Shown here in pieces: positions 24,347 to 37,900 of a DNA stretch of 64,000 nt. The notes beneath the pieces were generated by a model. The model had not been told where the DNA came from and searched no databases. It saw nothing but the letters and a program-made list of their open reading frames with translations. Source of the DNA: Sinohyriopsis cumingii (lineage: Eukaryota > Mollusca > Bivalvia > Unionida > Unionidae); NCBI GenBank assembly GCA_028554795.2, contig CM068825.1:151936053-152000052 (forward strand). The letters run 5' to 3'. How positions within the stretch are numbered: position 1 is the first letter of the stretch; each line of letters starts with the position of its first letter. Made by a program: the position numbers and the translations under genes.

Positions 24347-25922
24347 ATACTTAGACGATTGCCGTTAAACTTTAAACATGCATTTATCCCAAGGTCTGAT
24401 TGACCCACATGAAAATGTAAATGCTCAGACATCCAGAATGATCATCATGGCAGCGATATTGTAAAGCATGTTCCTACTTCTGAACAGAAAGTGATGTTGA
24501 CATGAGGGTTGTATCAGAAGACTTCATATACCGTATTTTCCGTCCTATAGGTCGATGCGGAGTATAAGTCAAATTGACCAATTTTGTAAATTTTCCATCC
24601 TACGTCCATATATAAGTCAATTCGGAGTATAAGACGAGGCCAGGTCAATAACTTGGCTTTGTATTTTATACTAGTAACTTCCGGTTGCATGAATATTGAT
24701 GGTATCGTTGTATGATATTCCATATTACCGGCAATCGTGAAATTGCATTACCGATGCTAACATGCTTGTGATTTTACTTCTGAACTGCTATATTTTGTTA
24801 TCAATTGACTAGGGCTGTCAACGGGTACTCGGGTACCCGACCGTATTGAAAAACCCGGGTATTGAAACGTAAACGCGGGTACCCGTAAAAAAAATCGCCA
24901 CACTCGCCAACCACTTCAAACAGGTGTGACAGCTATGGCTTTAATTAGAAACCAGATCCCTGCTTAATATAAATAAACAATACATCAGAGAGTCTGTTTG
25001 GATTAATAAAATTCATTGGCATTGTGCAACAGGACAAACCGTTATCCCCGAGGCATTATATACCAAGGTTAAAACATAGCATTGTTCTACAGGTAATAAA
25101 CCTCTTTGTAGACGATAACTATTGATTGTGGGTGCTAAATGATCGGTACATTGCGTGCTCTTTTAATGAAATCCAGATGGATACCTTTGATTTCCGAACA
25201 CACAAGAAATCCCACAATTTATATTATGAACAATTATCTCCTAGACACCTTGAAATCTTCGTACACACAAACACACACACACACACACACAAAGATGGTT
25301 TTTACGCATTACTCTTGACATGTGGTAAAGCTGCTTTACACGCATGCGTGGGTAATTCAAATCTGTGGTCAAAAGCCGATGAATAAACGTGGTCTGTTCT
25401 AACAAGGACTTATACTTTAAAAAAAGGTGAGTGTTCTAAAGGATTTAACGCGGCTGATCACAGTGATCATTAAAAGTTGGATTATACCTACCATCTGTGT
25501 ACAAAGGTCATTCTAAATAAATTTATTAATTAATAGCGTGCGGTCAGATCATTCGCAGCTACATCGGTGCGGACGCATCAGACCGAGTAGTGCATTACAC
25601 GGTTAGCCTCTATCGCCATATAAAATATTAAAGAAATGGGGATAACAATTAGTTGGTCTACGGTTGTACATGTCATTCATGTGCTAACGGGTACCCGGGT
25701 ACCCGTTAAATTTCGCAACGGGTACCCGGGTTGGTTTTTCGTGATTTTTGACAGCCCTACAATTGACACAGCTGAATAAACAGTACATGCTTGTTTTATT
25801 ATAATTGAAAGCATATCCATGTTGTAGTTCATTTTATTACCTGTAGTTACGAACATAACTTATACAAACTTGCCATTTTCTATCGTAAGTTTGAAAGTCA
25901 CGGACTCCGTTAAATCGATTCG

Positions 25923-25962
<40 letters not shown>

Positions 25963-28900
25963 CTATTTTTTAAGTGTTTGTTCTGTTTGGACTTGGATAT
26001 AATTAACATTTTATTACTAATCTATTCAATGATATACGCCACTATTATCTTTATCGGCAAGTTCGAATACAAAGTAATGGGTATGATCTCTTGTCCTTAT
26101 AACAAATTTTGTATGGACAATGACTTCAATAAAATGTTGACAGATTTTCATTTCCCTAAAAAAAGCCTCATTTCCCTACTTGCAGCCTCGCTGATTTGAC
26201 CTATTCTGTTGATTCTTGCCCTCAATCTATTTTCAGTTATAACAAAAGCGCCAAGCATGTTTAATTACCATGTAAATAACACTGCATAGCCATGTGGTTG
26301 TTGTGACAATGTACATCGTAATTAAAACAAGAATGAATTGTTGATTTAGAGGTGTTTATTGATAATGGAATATAGTAGGCTCGTAATACATGAGGATTAT
26401 CACAATCGTCAGGTAACTCAAAATACCGTCTTTTTTCTCTTTGCAAAAGCTACAAATAAAGACCGCCCTGAAGAAAAGAACGATCTTGTACACGGACAAT
26501 TTTTTTCATCTCTCACTCTTTCTCTCGTGCGCACACACACAAGCACGCGCGCGCTCACAATATATCTGATTTTAGTTTAGTTTAAACCATATTTGTTTTA
26601 ATTATGATATCCATTGCAATAAGAGCCACGTGGCTGTGCATGCTGTGATTATTCCTTCCAGTTGAAATCAGTCTTGAGTGCAAGATTCAACAGATGAGAA
26701 CTTTATAAGTTCCAGCTTAAAAGCCGCTGTGTAAGACTTGCGTGATTTGACGGGAGGCATTGTTAGATAAGTTATATGATTTGTACGGGGATATTTATAT
26801 GAATGATTATGACTGAAAAGATTGATCAAAATATACCGAACTCATTAAAATGTGCCTGTACTATGGCAATGAAAACAATGCCCATGGCTAAATTCATTAT
26901 TTACATCTAGAGAAGGGAGTGGGCATCATTTCCTGTTGTACTTAATCCCATTGATATTAAAAACAGGTAGCGTAATTGATGCGGATTAATGATAAAGAAC
27001 AATGGGGAACCGGCAATATGGTAACTAGTATCGGTAGCTAAAGCCAATATCAGGGTCTAAACAATTGCGGCAACTGGCTTTGATTGTTGTTGGAAACCAA
27101 AGACCAATTTATCAACAACCGGTATAATCAAAGAGAGACACCGAATCGTCAGCTGGTTAAGAATGAATATAGGTGAAGTGTTGACATTACAATTTGCTTT
27201 AAACTGAATTGTGAAACTAAAAATCATGGATCACTGATGATCTATGAGTACTGGTAGTCCATCTATATATCTGATTTTAGTGTAGTTTAAACCTAATTTA
27301 TTTGTGAAACTTTGTCAAATACAATTAGAAACATATGATTTGGGGGATTCAGTAGAATGCATGATCTACATTATTTTATAAATAATCATAGAACGCTCGA
27401 GTTAATATGGATTACATCCCTTTGTAGGATCAATTGGATCAATCAAAAAGCTATGCCGGTAATTGCTCACGTGTGTCCAACATTATACTGGAAAATCAAA
27501 TATTAATGGACCATTTATTTCATATCTTTTTTTTTAGGAACAAACAATATGCTTTGAATTAGTACAGTACACTATAGAGTATAGACCGTAAGTGTGGTAA
27601 GCGGCCCGGTGAAGTTTTTACTGGTACGGTAAATTGTTTTCTTTTATTTTATGTTTGAGAAATAAGAAAAAACACGCAGAATGCAAAATAAATAGTGACA
27701 AAACTTACAAATATAAACGCAGTCATATTAGTTTATGACAATTTATTGACATAGTAATTTAACATGAATTTGTACTTCTATGTGACCTGTTTTCGATTAT
27801 GCCGATTATAGAGCAATGTCAATAGCATACCGGATACTGTAATCCATATATAAGTTGATGCAATTTCAATGACACAATCCATATATAAGTCGATTTGGAG
27901 TATAAGACGAAGACTGAACTTTCAAGTCAAAAAGTATCGACTTATATGCCGGAAAATACAGTAATATGTAGTTGGTTCTAAATGAAAATGATGTCAATCT
28001 GACCACCAGTATGGTTGTCATGACCACCGTCTTCAAAATCTTGACATCTTATCATTGCTTCTCCTGAATGGATCATCATTTCAACATGGGCTTTTCACCA
28101 AAAGACTTCTTAAGAAATTGAGTTGGTATTAAATAAAAATAGTTTAGCTCATATATCCTATATGGCCATCATCATGGTCATCTTGAAAATGTTTTTGCTA
28201 ATCATCCAGAAAGAATGATCATTTCACCCAAATACTTCTTATGATATCTAGATAGGCCCAAATATAAATGATGCAGATCTTTTATGTAATCAGTGTTTCC
28301 CTTTACCCTCATTTGCACTTCAGAGACCCCCAAATTTTTAATTTGACCCCCAGTTTTGATACCAAAGTTTATTTTTTACTCAGTCTGACCCCCAGTTTTG
28401 ACACGAAGGAGATTTTTGACTCTCAGTCTTGTACCCCTAGGGTATACACTGGTAATATAGCTAGCACAGATGCCATTACAGGGCTTGAATTTAACACCCA
28501 AAAAAAAAATTTTGTAGCCAGAAGGACTAGTGTACTGGGAAATTTACTAGTCCCATCCACAAAACAGTGTCACACACTTGTATTGAGATTAACAACAATT
28601 TTATTTCATAAATAGGCATTATCAGCAGAATTCCATACACCAGTTACACTGCAAAACGTTCTTTTCCTCATCATAATTCAGCCATTTCTTATCTTTTCTC
28701 CATGTCTTCTGAAACTTTCGATTGTGCTTTTCCCTATCATAAGAATTATTCCTCTCTTTTATATCATTTTCATTCAACTTTTGCTTTTTTCCAGAGGCTA
28801 AACAAATTCTATAAAACGCCACATTTTGCCTGTCTTATAAGGCCGGAATTGTGCCTTGTTTTGAAATACAAGATGTTACAGTATAGCTGATGTGAATTAT

Positions 28901-31900
28901 TTAAAGTAAGAAAAGGAATGGCACAGTGTCCTTTATATAAGAAAGTCTGAGCAAGAAACACGTTTCAAAACACGTGCCTTTGCTACCCCCCCCCCTTCCC
29001 CAATTAAATGGCCTCTCCCTAATAAAGACTTGACTTCAGCAGATGTTCTGCAGGATCAAAGCAGTGGCTATTATAAACACTGTTACAAAATATCAACATC
29101 AAAAGATTATGTTAGTTTCAGCTTGGAAAATGTGTGTTCCCATCAAACGAAGCCATCAGACTTGGCACGTTGTATTTAACAGCTCCAATTACGGTCTCAT
29201 CATTAATAGCGAAGTTTGGTAATTGTTCCTAATTAATCAGACCTCAATGTATTGTTGAAATTAATAATAAGCGGGAAAATTTTCAGATCTTAGATGACCA
29301 TGCTGAGAGATTTTAATTCCCAACAAATGTATGGCATTCAGCTTGGATATCTCCACCTGTAATTAATTATTTGTTCATTCTTGTATGGGAAAAAATATAT
29401 AAACTATTCTTATTATCATAGAAAAAGTAGTTGTATGGAAAGGATGTGTCAGTAATGTAATCATAATAAATTGATCTAATTATTATAATTATTTCGATAC
29501 AAACGTAAAATATGCAGTTTCCCGATTGTGACTGTTGGAGCATTTAGCTAGCAAGCAAAAAAAAACAAAACAACCTTAAACAAACAAACATGCAATATAA
29601 TTTCTTTGAATAGTTGATGCCATGTTCTTTTGTGTGGTATAACGCTTTGTAGTTTGTTACTGTGGTCGCGTGAATAAAGTGTGATACCAGGTTATCTTTC
29701 ATTTAATTCGCTATCAGATTAATTAGGATCAATTACCAAACTTCTGTTGTTAATGACGGGACCATAATTGGCGCTGTTAAGCGAAATGCACAAAATCAGA
29801 TGGCTTCTTGTTATAGAAACACACATTTCCGAGGCAGAAATTGATGTTATCTTCTCATGCTAATATTTTATGACTGTGTTTACAACTTTCACTGCGTTGA
29901 TTCTACAGAACATCTGCTTAAGTCAAGTCTGTATTAGGGAATGGCGTAAACAAACGCTGACTGTTGATAAACAAAACTTACTAGCCCATTGGACTAATAA
30001 CATTATGAAAGTTACTTAAGTCCGACAGGAAATCTACTAGCCTTGGGCTAGCGGACTACTGCTGATTTTGAGCCCTGCATTATACAAATCTTGTTATAGC
30101 ACAGAAACATCAAGGATGGTTTCAGCATTCAAACATTTACAGAGAAGAGATGATCTTATGGATTCCAAAACATTCTTTGAAGACAGTATACACGAGTCCT
30201 AAAAAGGGATTTCAGAAAGTGGTAAAGTATTGCTTTGGTCACAACATTGCTGGTTAAAAAATTATGAATGATTATTGAAACATTTTGGTACTCTACACTG
30301 GACCTTTTTGATTTAGCTATAACAGATCACAGTAAATGGTTGCCTTTTATTTCTAATAACATCATGTGTTTGGAATGACAGATTTGCATGAGAACTCCTT
30401 GTTCCTTTGGTTAAAAACCATGTTCTATTTCCTTTTGTTTGATGAATCACACCATATCATGAAAATAAATTATTTATAGTCTAAGTAGGTCATATAATAT
30501 GGGTTAGATATAAATTGAACTCCACCTTTGAGAAAATACTGATGTAAGAGGAGTGTCACATAGAACTAGGTGCATTGTACAGAGCAACAAATGGACCTGG
30601 AAGAATGTGAGAATAGCAGTGGAAAGAGACTTTTCTAAATTTATCTAAGTTTCAACATATGCAGATGTCAAGAAATGAATGAAGAATAATCAATAAGAAT
30701 GACGATAATGCAGTTTTCTTTATTTTTATTATATATAGGATATTCTTTAAACCTTAAATGATAGAACGTTCACACTGAAAATAATCTTGACCCTCAGTAT
30801 GTAAACAAACCATCTTTGTTTGAAAAAATGGAGGAAAAAAATCATATTCATTCTGGGTTTTATATCGAGCAAAAGTATTCTTCTAGACATGTATTTTTAT
30901 GATGGTTCTTTGCTACAGTTATCTTTTCTTTTATTTTTAGCGAGAAGGATTTTCAAGGTTTAACAAGATCTATGAATTTGAGTACGACATCCTCAACAAC
31001 AATTGCACAATGACTATGACATCAGTTTCAGGACACCTGCTCAACCTTGAATTTGTTGGACAGTACAAAAAATGGTAAGACTTGGTTACTAAGCAACTAC
31101 TAAATGCTCAACCTTGAATTTGTTGGACAGTACAAGAAATGGTGAGACTTGGTTACTAAGCAACTACTAAATGCTCAACCTTGAATTTGTTGGACAATAC
31201 TAGAAATGGTGAGACTTGGTTACTTGAATTTGTTGGACAGTACAAGAAATAGCGAGGCTTGGTTACTAATCAACTACTAAATGCTCTGTCAATATTCAAA
31301 AAGAAAATTTTGGTTGAAGTAGGGATCAAAGCATCCTGTAGAATTTTCTTTGTTTATTTAATGAGTAATGTTTTGTGATTAAACATTTTAAGCAACACTG
31401 CATTCATTGTGGCTATTAATGAATTGAACAGAGTTCTTCCTAATGTATTATTAAGGTCACTTCCTTTCCATCGACTGTTAAGAGCCATGACTTGGAAACT
31501 GCTGAAATCTCCAGTCTGTATACAGTTGTAGAGCTTGAAATGTGAATTTGTATGTTCGTACAGTGTAATGTCACTAGCTTGTACTTTACTGTTTAAAATT
31601 TGAAACTTTTGTCATACAGCATATACATCATGAATCTAAGAAAATCGACATTTACATTTCTAAGCTGTTATCCATCATGGATGTGCACAGTGGGCTCTTA
31701 TTGGACAGATTAAGTTTTGTTGCTTTTATTGGATAGTCACAACATTATAGTTATGTAATATTGAATATCCATTACATTGCATTGAACTTACCAGCTATAT
31801 GAGCTACAGAAGATGTTACAGAACAATCTTTCTTAATCTGTGCACAATGGCTTTTACTATTCAAAGACTTGCCCGCTCAAATGCAGTGATTTGCATTGTG

Positions 31901-34900
31901 AGAGATGAAAGATAAATTTCTGAGCAAAGAATCCCATGGGAAATTTGAGGCTTTTCAGTGGTTTGGTAATTTTAATAACGATGGCTGATAGAGTCTGCTT
32001 TTGAATAAACAAAAGAAAGAGAAATTACATCTAAATATTTGCCATTTGTTTGGAGAAGAAAGGAGATATTGAAACAATCTTAACACGATTGCATGGACTA
32101 TTAATTTATAAAAATAAGAAATATGGGAAATATTATTATCTATTTTCATTCCCCTAGTGATTTTACTGGATCATTTAACTTGAGTGTGGAAGATCTGTGC
32201 TTGCCTCAAAATATGACCCTCAAAATGGGTAAAATATGAGATGTTTTAACAAATTCATGTTATACATATTTTACAAATAAAGAACTTTTCTTTTCTTCTT
32301 ATCTTTGTTGGGACTTTTAAAATCAGATGCCAATTATTAAAGTTGTCAAAAAGATGTTTGTAAATAGTACGTGGAAATAGATATGTAGACGAGGAAAAGA
32401 AGAAGGGTTTGAATGCAGATATTGGTAGAAGAGTTCATTTTGTTTTGTTGGTTTTAATGGCTATTGACTAAGCTTGTTACCACTTTTGAGGATATATTTT
32501 TTGTATAAGTAATGGAATATACACTTGAATCTGTGTGATCTTGGCCAAATTATGATATGACCTTGCTCTTGATAACTGCATTTGCTACCACTCTTGAGGC
32601 CATGTTTCTGATCTGTTTTGTTCATCATTGGAATATATGATTGTATCATTAAGAGCTTGGAAAAGTTTGATAGTCAGTGAAATCCATATATATTAATTCA
32701 TTTATTTCTTATTTTGCAAACAGTATAGTGTCTGCCTTCTTTGCAGATGCATTGTCAAAAGCACTACATTTGTACAAATGTAAAGTTCTCATATTAGTAC
32801 AGTGCAACCCCATTATAACGTGAATTAGGATATAACACGGTCTTGGCATGGCTTCCGAAATTTTGTATACTCATTTGCACATGAAAAAATATTTTTTGTT
32901 CAAAGTACATGAAATAGTGTATAAAAAATATATTATCATTATGGTGATGAGATCGTGTATGAATATGAATTTAATATGATCTTGGCATTCCTGAAATTTT
33001 AAATACATGTACATGTATTATTCTCGTACCTAGAAAAATACTTTTTTTAAAGTACGACAAATAGTGTGTAAAATATTTATTATCATTTTGGGGAAAGGTT
33101 CCTGTATGAATCCGAATATATTATGATCATGGCATAGCTTCTGAAATTTAACAATATCACCAGGTTCTTGAAGTTGTATGCCAAAATAAATATTATTGGA
33201 AATGTTACTTATTACTGGTTCATGAGTAAAGCCAGTAAGTCGTCTTTGTGATTGTCTTCCATTAATTTTGTATACAATCGTTGCTCAAACAATAGCCAAC
33301 ATGTACTTCTTCTTTAGCTGCATACACAACCAAGCAGCAGACAATGCACTGGTTAACCGTTGATAAAAGATTCTCACAGTTTAATAAACATCAAAAGACA
33401 AAAGATGCCAACATGTTTGCTGGACTTGGCGGTGTTATTAGACGCAATCAGTTGACCAGTAAATAATGTCCGCTTCATTAGCTGGAAATTGAAAGGATAT
33501 AAAATTGTACATTCGTTCAGCTTTAAATTTTTAATATAAAAGTGACTCATAACCATTGCAGGTGTACTGCACTTAGTTATTGGGATTTATATGTGTATGG
33601 GTTTACTTATGAACTCGTTATTAATTTCCTATTTTTTAGAAAAATATTTTACCATTATGGAAAAGCAAGTTTTCAAACGCAAGTCATTTTCTGCACTTTG
33701 CACAATGATTAGTATAGTAGTTTTCACATGTTTCTTTTGATATTCACAAAACCTGAAGTAAAAGTTAAATGCACGCTGATTGTTAATTATTCTTGCTGTA
33801 GTCATTCAAACGAATAGTCGTACAAGCGTTAATTATTGAAAATTTGCGATGGATAAATGTACATGGAAACGCATATGAGAAAATTTTAGCAGTATGAAAT
33901 TTGTACAGACACCGTTCATGGACCCTGGAACGTAATGAACCGTACATGTGTTCCATCTTTCTTAACCTAATTTTGGTGTTAATTTTTCCAATTGAATTCA
34001 GGCACATAATGATGTGTGACAGAATTATTCAATAGTTTAAATATGTATGCAATTTTTGCAATGGAATTACATATATTATGGATTAATTGCAAGCCCCAAC
34101 GGTACGATATCAGATGGCAAGTAAACAGTGTTGATACTCTGTTCATGCTGTATATTGGACATTGAATTCAGACACAATGATCTGGGAAAAAGATTTTTGA
34201 ATATTGTAAATCTGTTTGCAAGTTTTCGATGGAATTACATGCATTATAGATGAACTGAGTGCCATGACGGCATGATAGTAAATGGTGTTGATACCCTATT
34301 CATCATGTACATTAGACATGAATATACTTGTATGTGCCAATGAGTTGTTCTCTGAAAAAAGTAAAATACTGTAAAACCCTGCATTAACTTGATCCTGATA
34401 TTAACACTAACCAATTTTTTGGACCCCAGTTGTCCGTTATAGCGGGGTTCCACTGTACTTCTGGTTAGGAAAGATGGAACAACTTGTACCCTAACCTGAA
34501 GCAAATGTACTTGTACTCATACTTGAGTACTTTAAAAATGTATCCCATTCCATGCCCATCAGTTTTATTACTTTTTGTTTTTCTTTTTTTACAGGTACAG
34601 CTGTAATCCAGTTGCACTGTTTGATGCTCAAGTACAGAAATACTGTCCAGAAAATTACATTGATATCAAGGCAAGATGTTCTGTGATTTTTATGTCATTA
34701 TCAAAATGTGGCCTTTAGTCCATGAAATTGTACATTTAAAATGGTTTAATTTGGAGAATTTTTTATTTTTTTTGCACAATCTTAATTTACACAAATTAAC
34801 AAGGCAAGGTCTGTTCTAAGGTTTGCCATTGCAGAATTTGCAATAGTTTCTAAACAATCCTGTTGTATTTTAAAGCATAACCTATATCCCTTCTATATTC

Positions 34901-37900
34901 AGGACCCCTCCTCTTGCCCCTCCCCCAGTATTTTTGTGTTAATGGTGGGAGAAATTTCCCCCTTAAATTTTCAGTTCTAGTGCAGACCCCTACAAAAGAA
35001 GATTCTTGAACATTTTAATAATTCAGTAACCCTAGATTCTTGTTTCTGGTGAAATTGTTGCCCTTGAGTCAGTTTGCCTATACATATACAAAAAATGAAA
35101 TTAACTTCACCTGCATTGATTTCACACTATTCCCACTGCAGCCATTGTTTTGGTATAATGCATTAATGAACAAAATATGTGTATGCCGTGGTTTTTTGGT
35201 CCATTTTCTTTCAAAGAGGCATTTGGAAAGTTGGAAAAAGAAATTTTCTGTTCAGTAGTCAATTTTGATCTGATTTGATGATCATAAATATAAGAAATTC
35301 CATTGCTACCTAGAGAATTTCTGTCAGTTTTCCTTATGAACATTTTGCTAATGGGTAAATACCGTACTCAGCTTGACATTTTAGGTGCAGGGATCGTCCT
35401 GGACTTTGCCAATGTCGCAAATTGCGATTTTTTTTCCTTTTTGGCGACAAAAATATCCCATCTGGCGATTTTTTTGGCGACATACTTTTTGGTTCTTTAA
35501 TTTGTACATACAATCATGGATTTGGACTGGATAAATTAAAAGGGAGAACGAAAGGAAGCCACAAACTTGACTAAGCAATGCATTGGAATCAATCTGTTAC
35601 ACAAACGATCCTTTGTTCTTATTGACAACCCCATCTTTACAGTGCATTGTTACATCATAATCTGCTTATGCTGACATCTGGGCTGAGTACTGTATGCTGT
35701 GATACAGTCAATCATGCTACCGCACTATACCTACAACTGACCGACTTCTGAAGACGCGAATAGAACAGATACAATTAATTGTATGGCTAATCCTTCTGTG
35801 TGTTTTTTGTTTGTTTTTTTTTACATATACCAATACAGTAGTTTTGCTGAACCTTCATAGAAAACTGATAACCTTTGAAATACCGACTACTGTGTATAAA
35901 TACAAAGCAAATGGAAAAAATCTCAATCACAATTATATCTGTCGCCAGTGCAGCATTTTACTCATTGATCTTTTCCTTTTGCCATCAATCCCATGTTACG
36001 GCTGCAGAGACTTAAACTCTGCAACAAGAAATAGCAACAAAAAAAAAAAGTTTTGCATAATTAATAATAATTATTTATTTCTCAAAATACAGGAGTGAAA
36101 GAATCCCTAAACTAAGTGTGAATTTATGCTTATATATACGGTTCAATATTGCCAGGTGTTGACTCGTGTAAGTTTCATTCATGGGAATGGAGATCCTATT
36201 TTGCTTGTCGAGAAAATTTATACAGCATTCAGTGATCATTTCTGGTGATTTAGGAACAATTCACTTCAAGCTTTGTGAAGCTAGCCATAAAGGGGGTGGG
36301 CTGCTGAGAGACTACTGGTGTCACCTGTCAGCACTGTGGACTGTGAATGTGGATTCAGTAAGATGAACCTCATAAAAACTGACATCAGAAATAAGCTCTG
36401 CATCTCATCTCTCGAGAATTTAATGAGAATCAGCATGTACAGATGTGAAAAATTTTACTTTGAAACTGCATTCAGCAAGTGGGCAGCCCTAAAATTGCGA
36501 CGGATCTTCATGTAACACTTTGTAACATTTTGTTAATGCTTGTTGTAATTAAAGTATTAACTAACCCATCTTGTGTAATTTTCATTGCCTGTTACATTAA
36601 TAGACTAAATTAACACTTGGAAAAATGTACACTACTTGTTTTGGCGACACTTTTTGAAAATTGGCAACAAAACATTGAGGTTGGCGATTTTTTGAGGACA
36701 GCTTTTTAAAAGCCAGGACCATCCCTGTAGGTGGTTTATATGCCGGGACATACTTCATCAGGACATGCATAAATCTGATGAGTTACACAGGGACAGTTGT
36801 TGGACAATTTAGAGGAACAATGCAAGCCATTCATGATTCTTGACAATGAAACCATGAAAATTGTTTGGATTAAACTTCATTGCATGATGAGAGCTGTTCC
36901 ATTCAAACATACTTGGTATGTAGGAAAGGCATTATTTGAAGCAAATATAGGTAATGGTGCTCTAATTACTCACAGAATCAATATGAAAATGATACCAAAT
37001 TCTAAAATGCATATGTTGGTGACTACTTCACAATAAAAATGCCTTACCAGGGTCTCAAGTATATTTTACTGAAATGGCCCTCAGCAAGCCAGATAATTTT
37101 GACAGCTCAGTTGGTTATGTTTAGTGGTGTTTGAGGTTGTGAAAACTAGAGAAAATTGAGGAAACCACGTACCCTTGGGTGGTTAATGTATTTCTTTGCA
37201 TGTGCTAGAAATGGTATCAAGCCTGGGACCACTGAACTTAACAGTGAGCGTAATGCAGCTGTATTATGCGTGCAGTTGAAGTAAAATCTTACAATGTTTG
37301 CCAGTCTCAGTGTAATAATTTTATCATGAGTTTCTGTTTGTTTTATAGAGGACTTTGGAGCGGGAGGTTCGAGGATGTTCTTACTTGATAATTTGGACTG
37401 ATTGTGACAGAGAAGGAGAAAACATTGGATTTGAAGTGATTGAAGTTTGTAAAGCAGGTACATTTTCATAAAATAAGTGTGTTTGTTAAATGAAAATGAT
37501 AAATTTGCTTATATATCTGTTTAGTGATTTCGAGCAATAGTTGATAAGGCTTGCATCTAAAGTTAGACAGAATCTACATGCAGGAGGTGGATTGTCATTT
37601 AAACATATTGTCCAATCTTAATAAGTTAGTAGTCCTTCCACCACCTCACATATCTATATTTGCCATTTAAACATATTGTCCAATCTTAATAAATCGGGGC
37701 CCTGAGTGGCCAAGTGGTCTAAAGTGCTCTCTGTTAAGGATCACTGCCATCTCACCGCTGTCTGCATGGGTTCGAGTCTCAGATTCGGCCAATGTGGGTA
37801 TGTGAGACGCTTGCCAGTAGCTTCTCACGTGTCGGTGGTTCTTTCCGGGTTTTTCCTGGGTTCTTCCTCCACCATTAATACTGGCCACCATGTATAGCCT

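Noticed and set aside
37146-37469. 107-codon minus-strand ORF
   Set aside because: Antisense to TOP3A exon 4 and its intron; no family resemblance.
37696-37780. tRNA-Leu or tRNA-Ser gene
   Set aside because: SINE head with target duplications around the whole 250-bp element; same unit at 54175.
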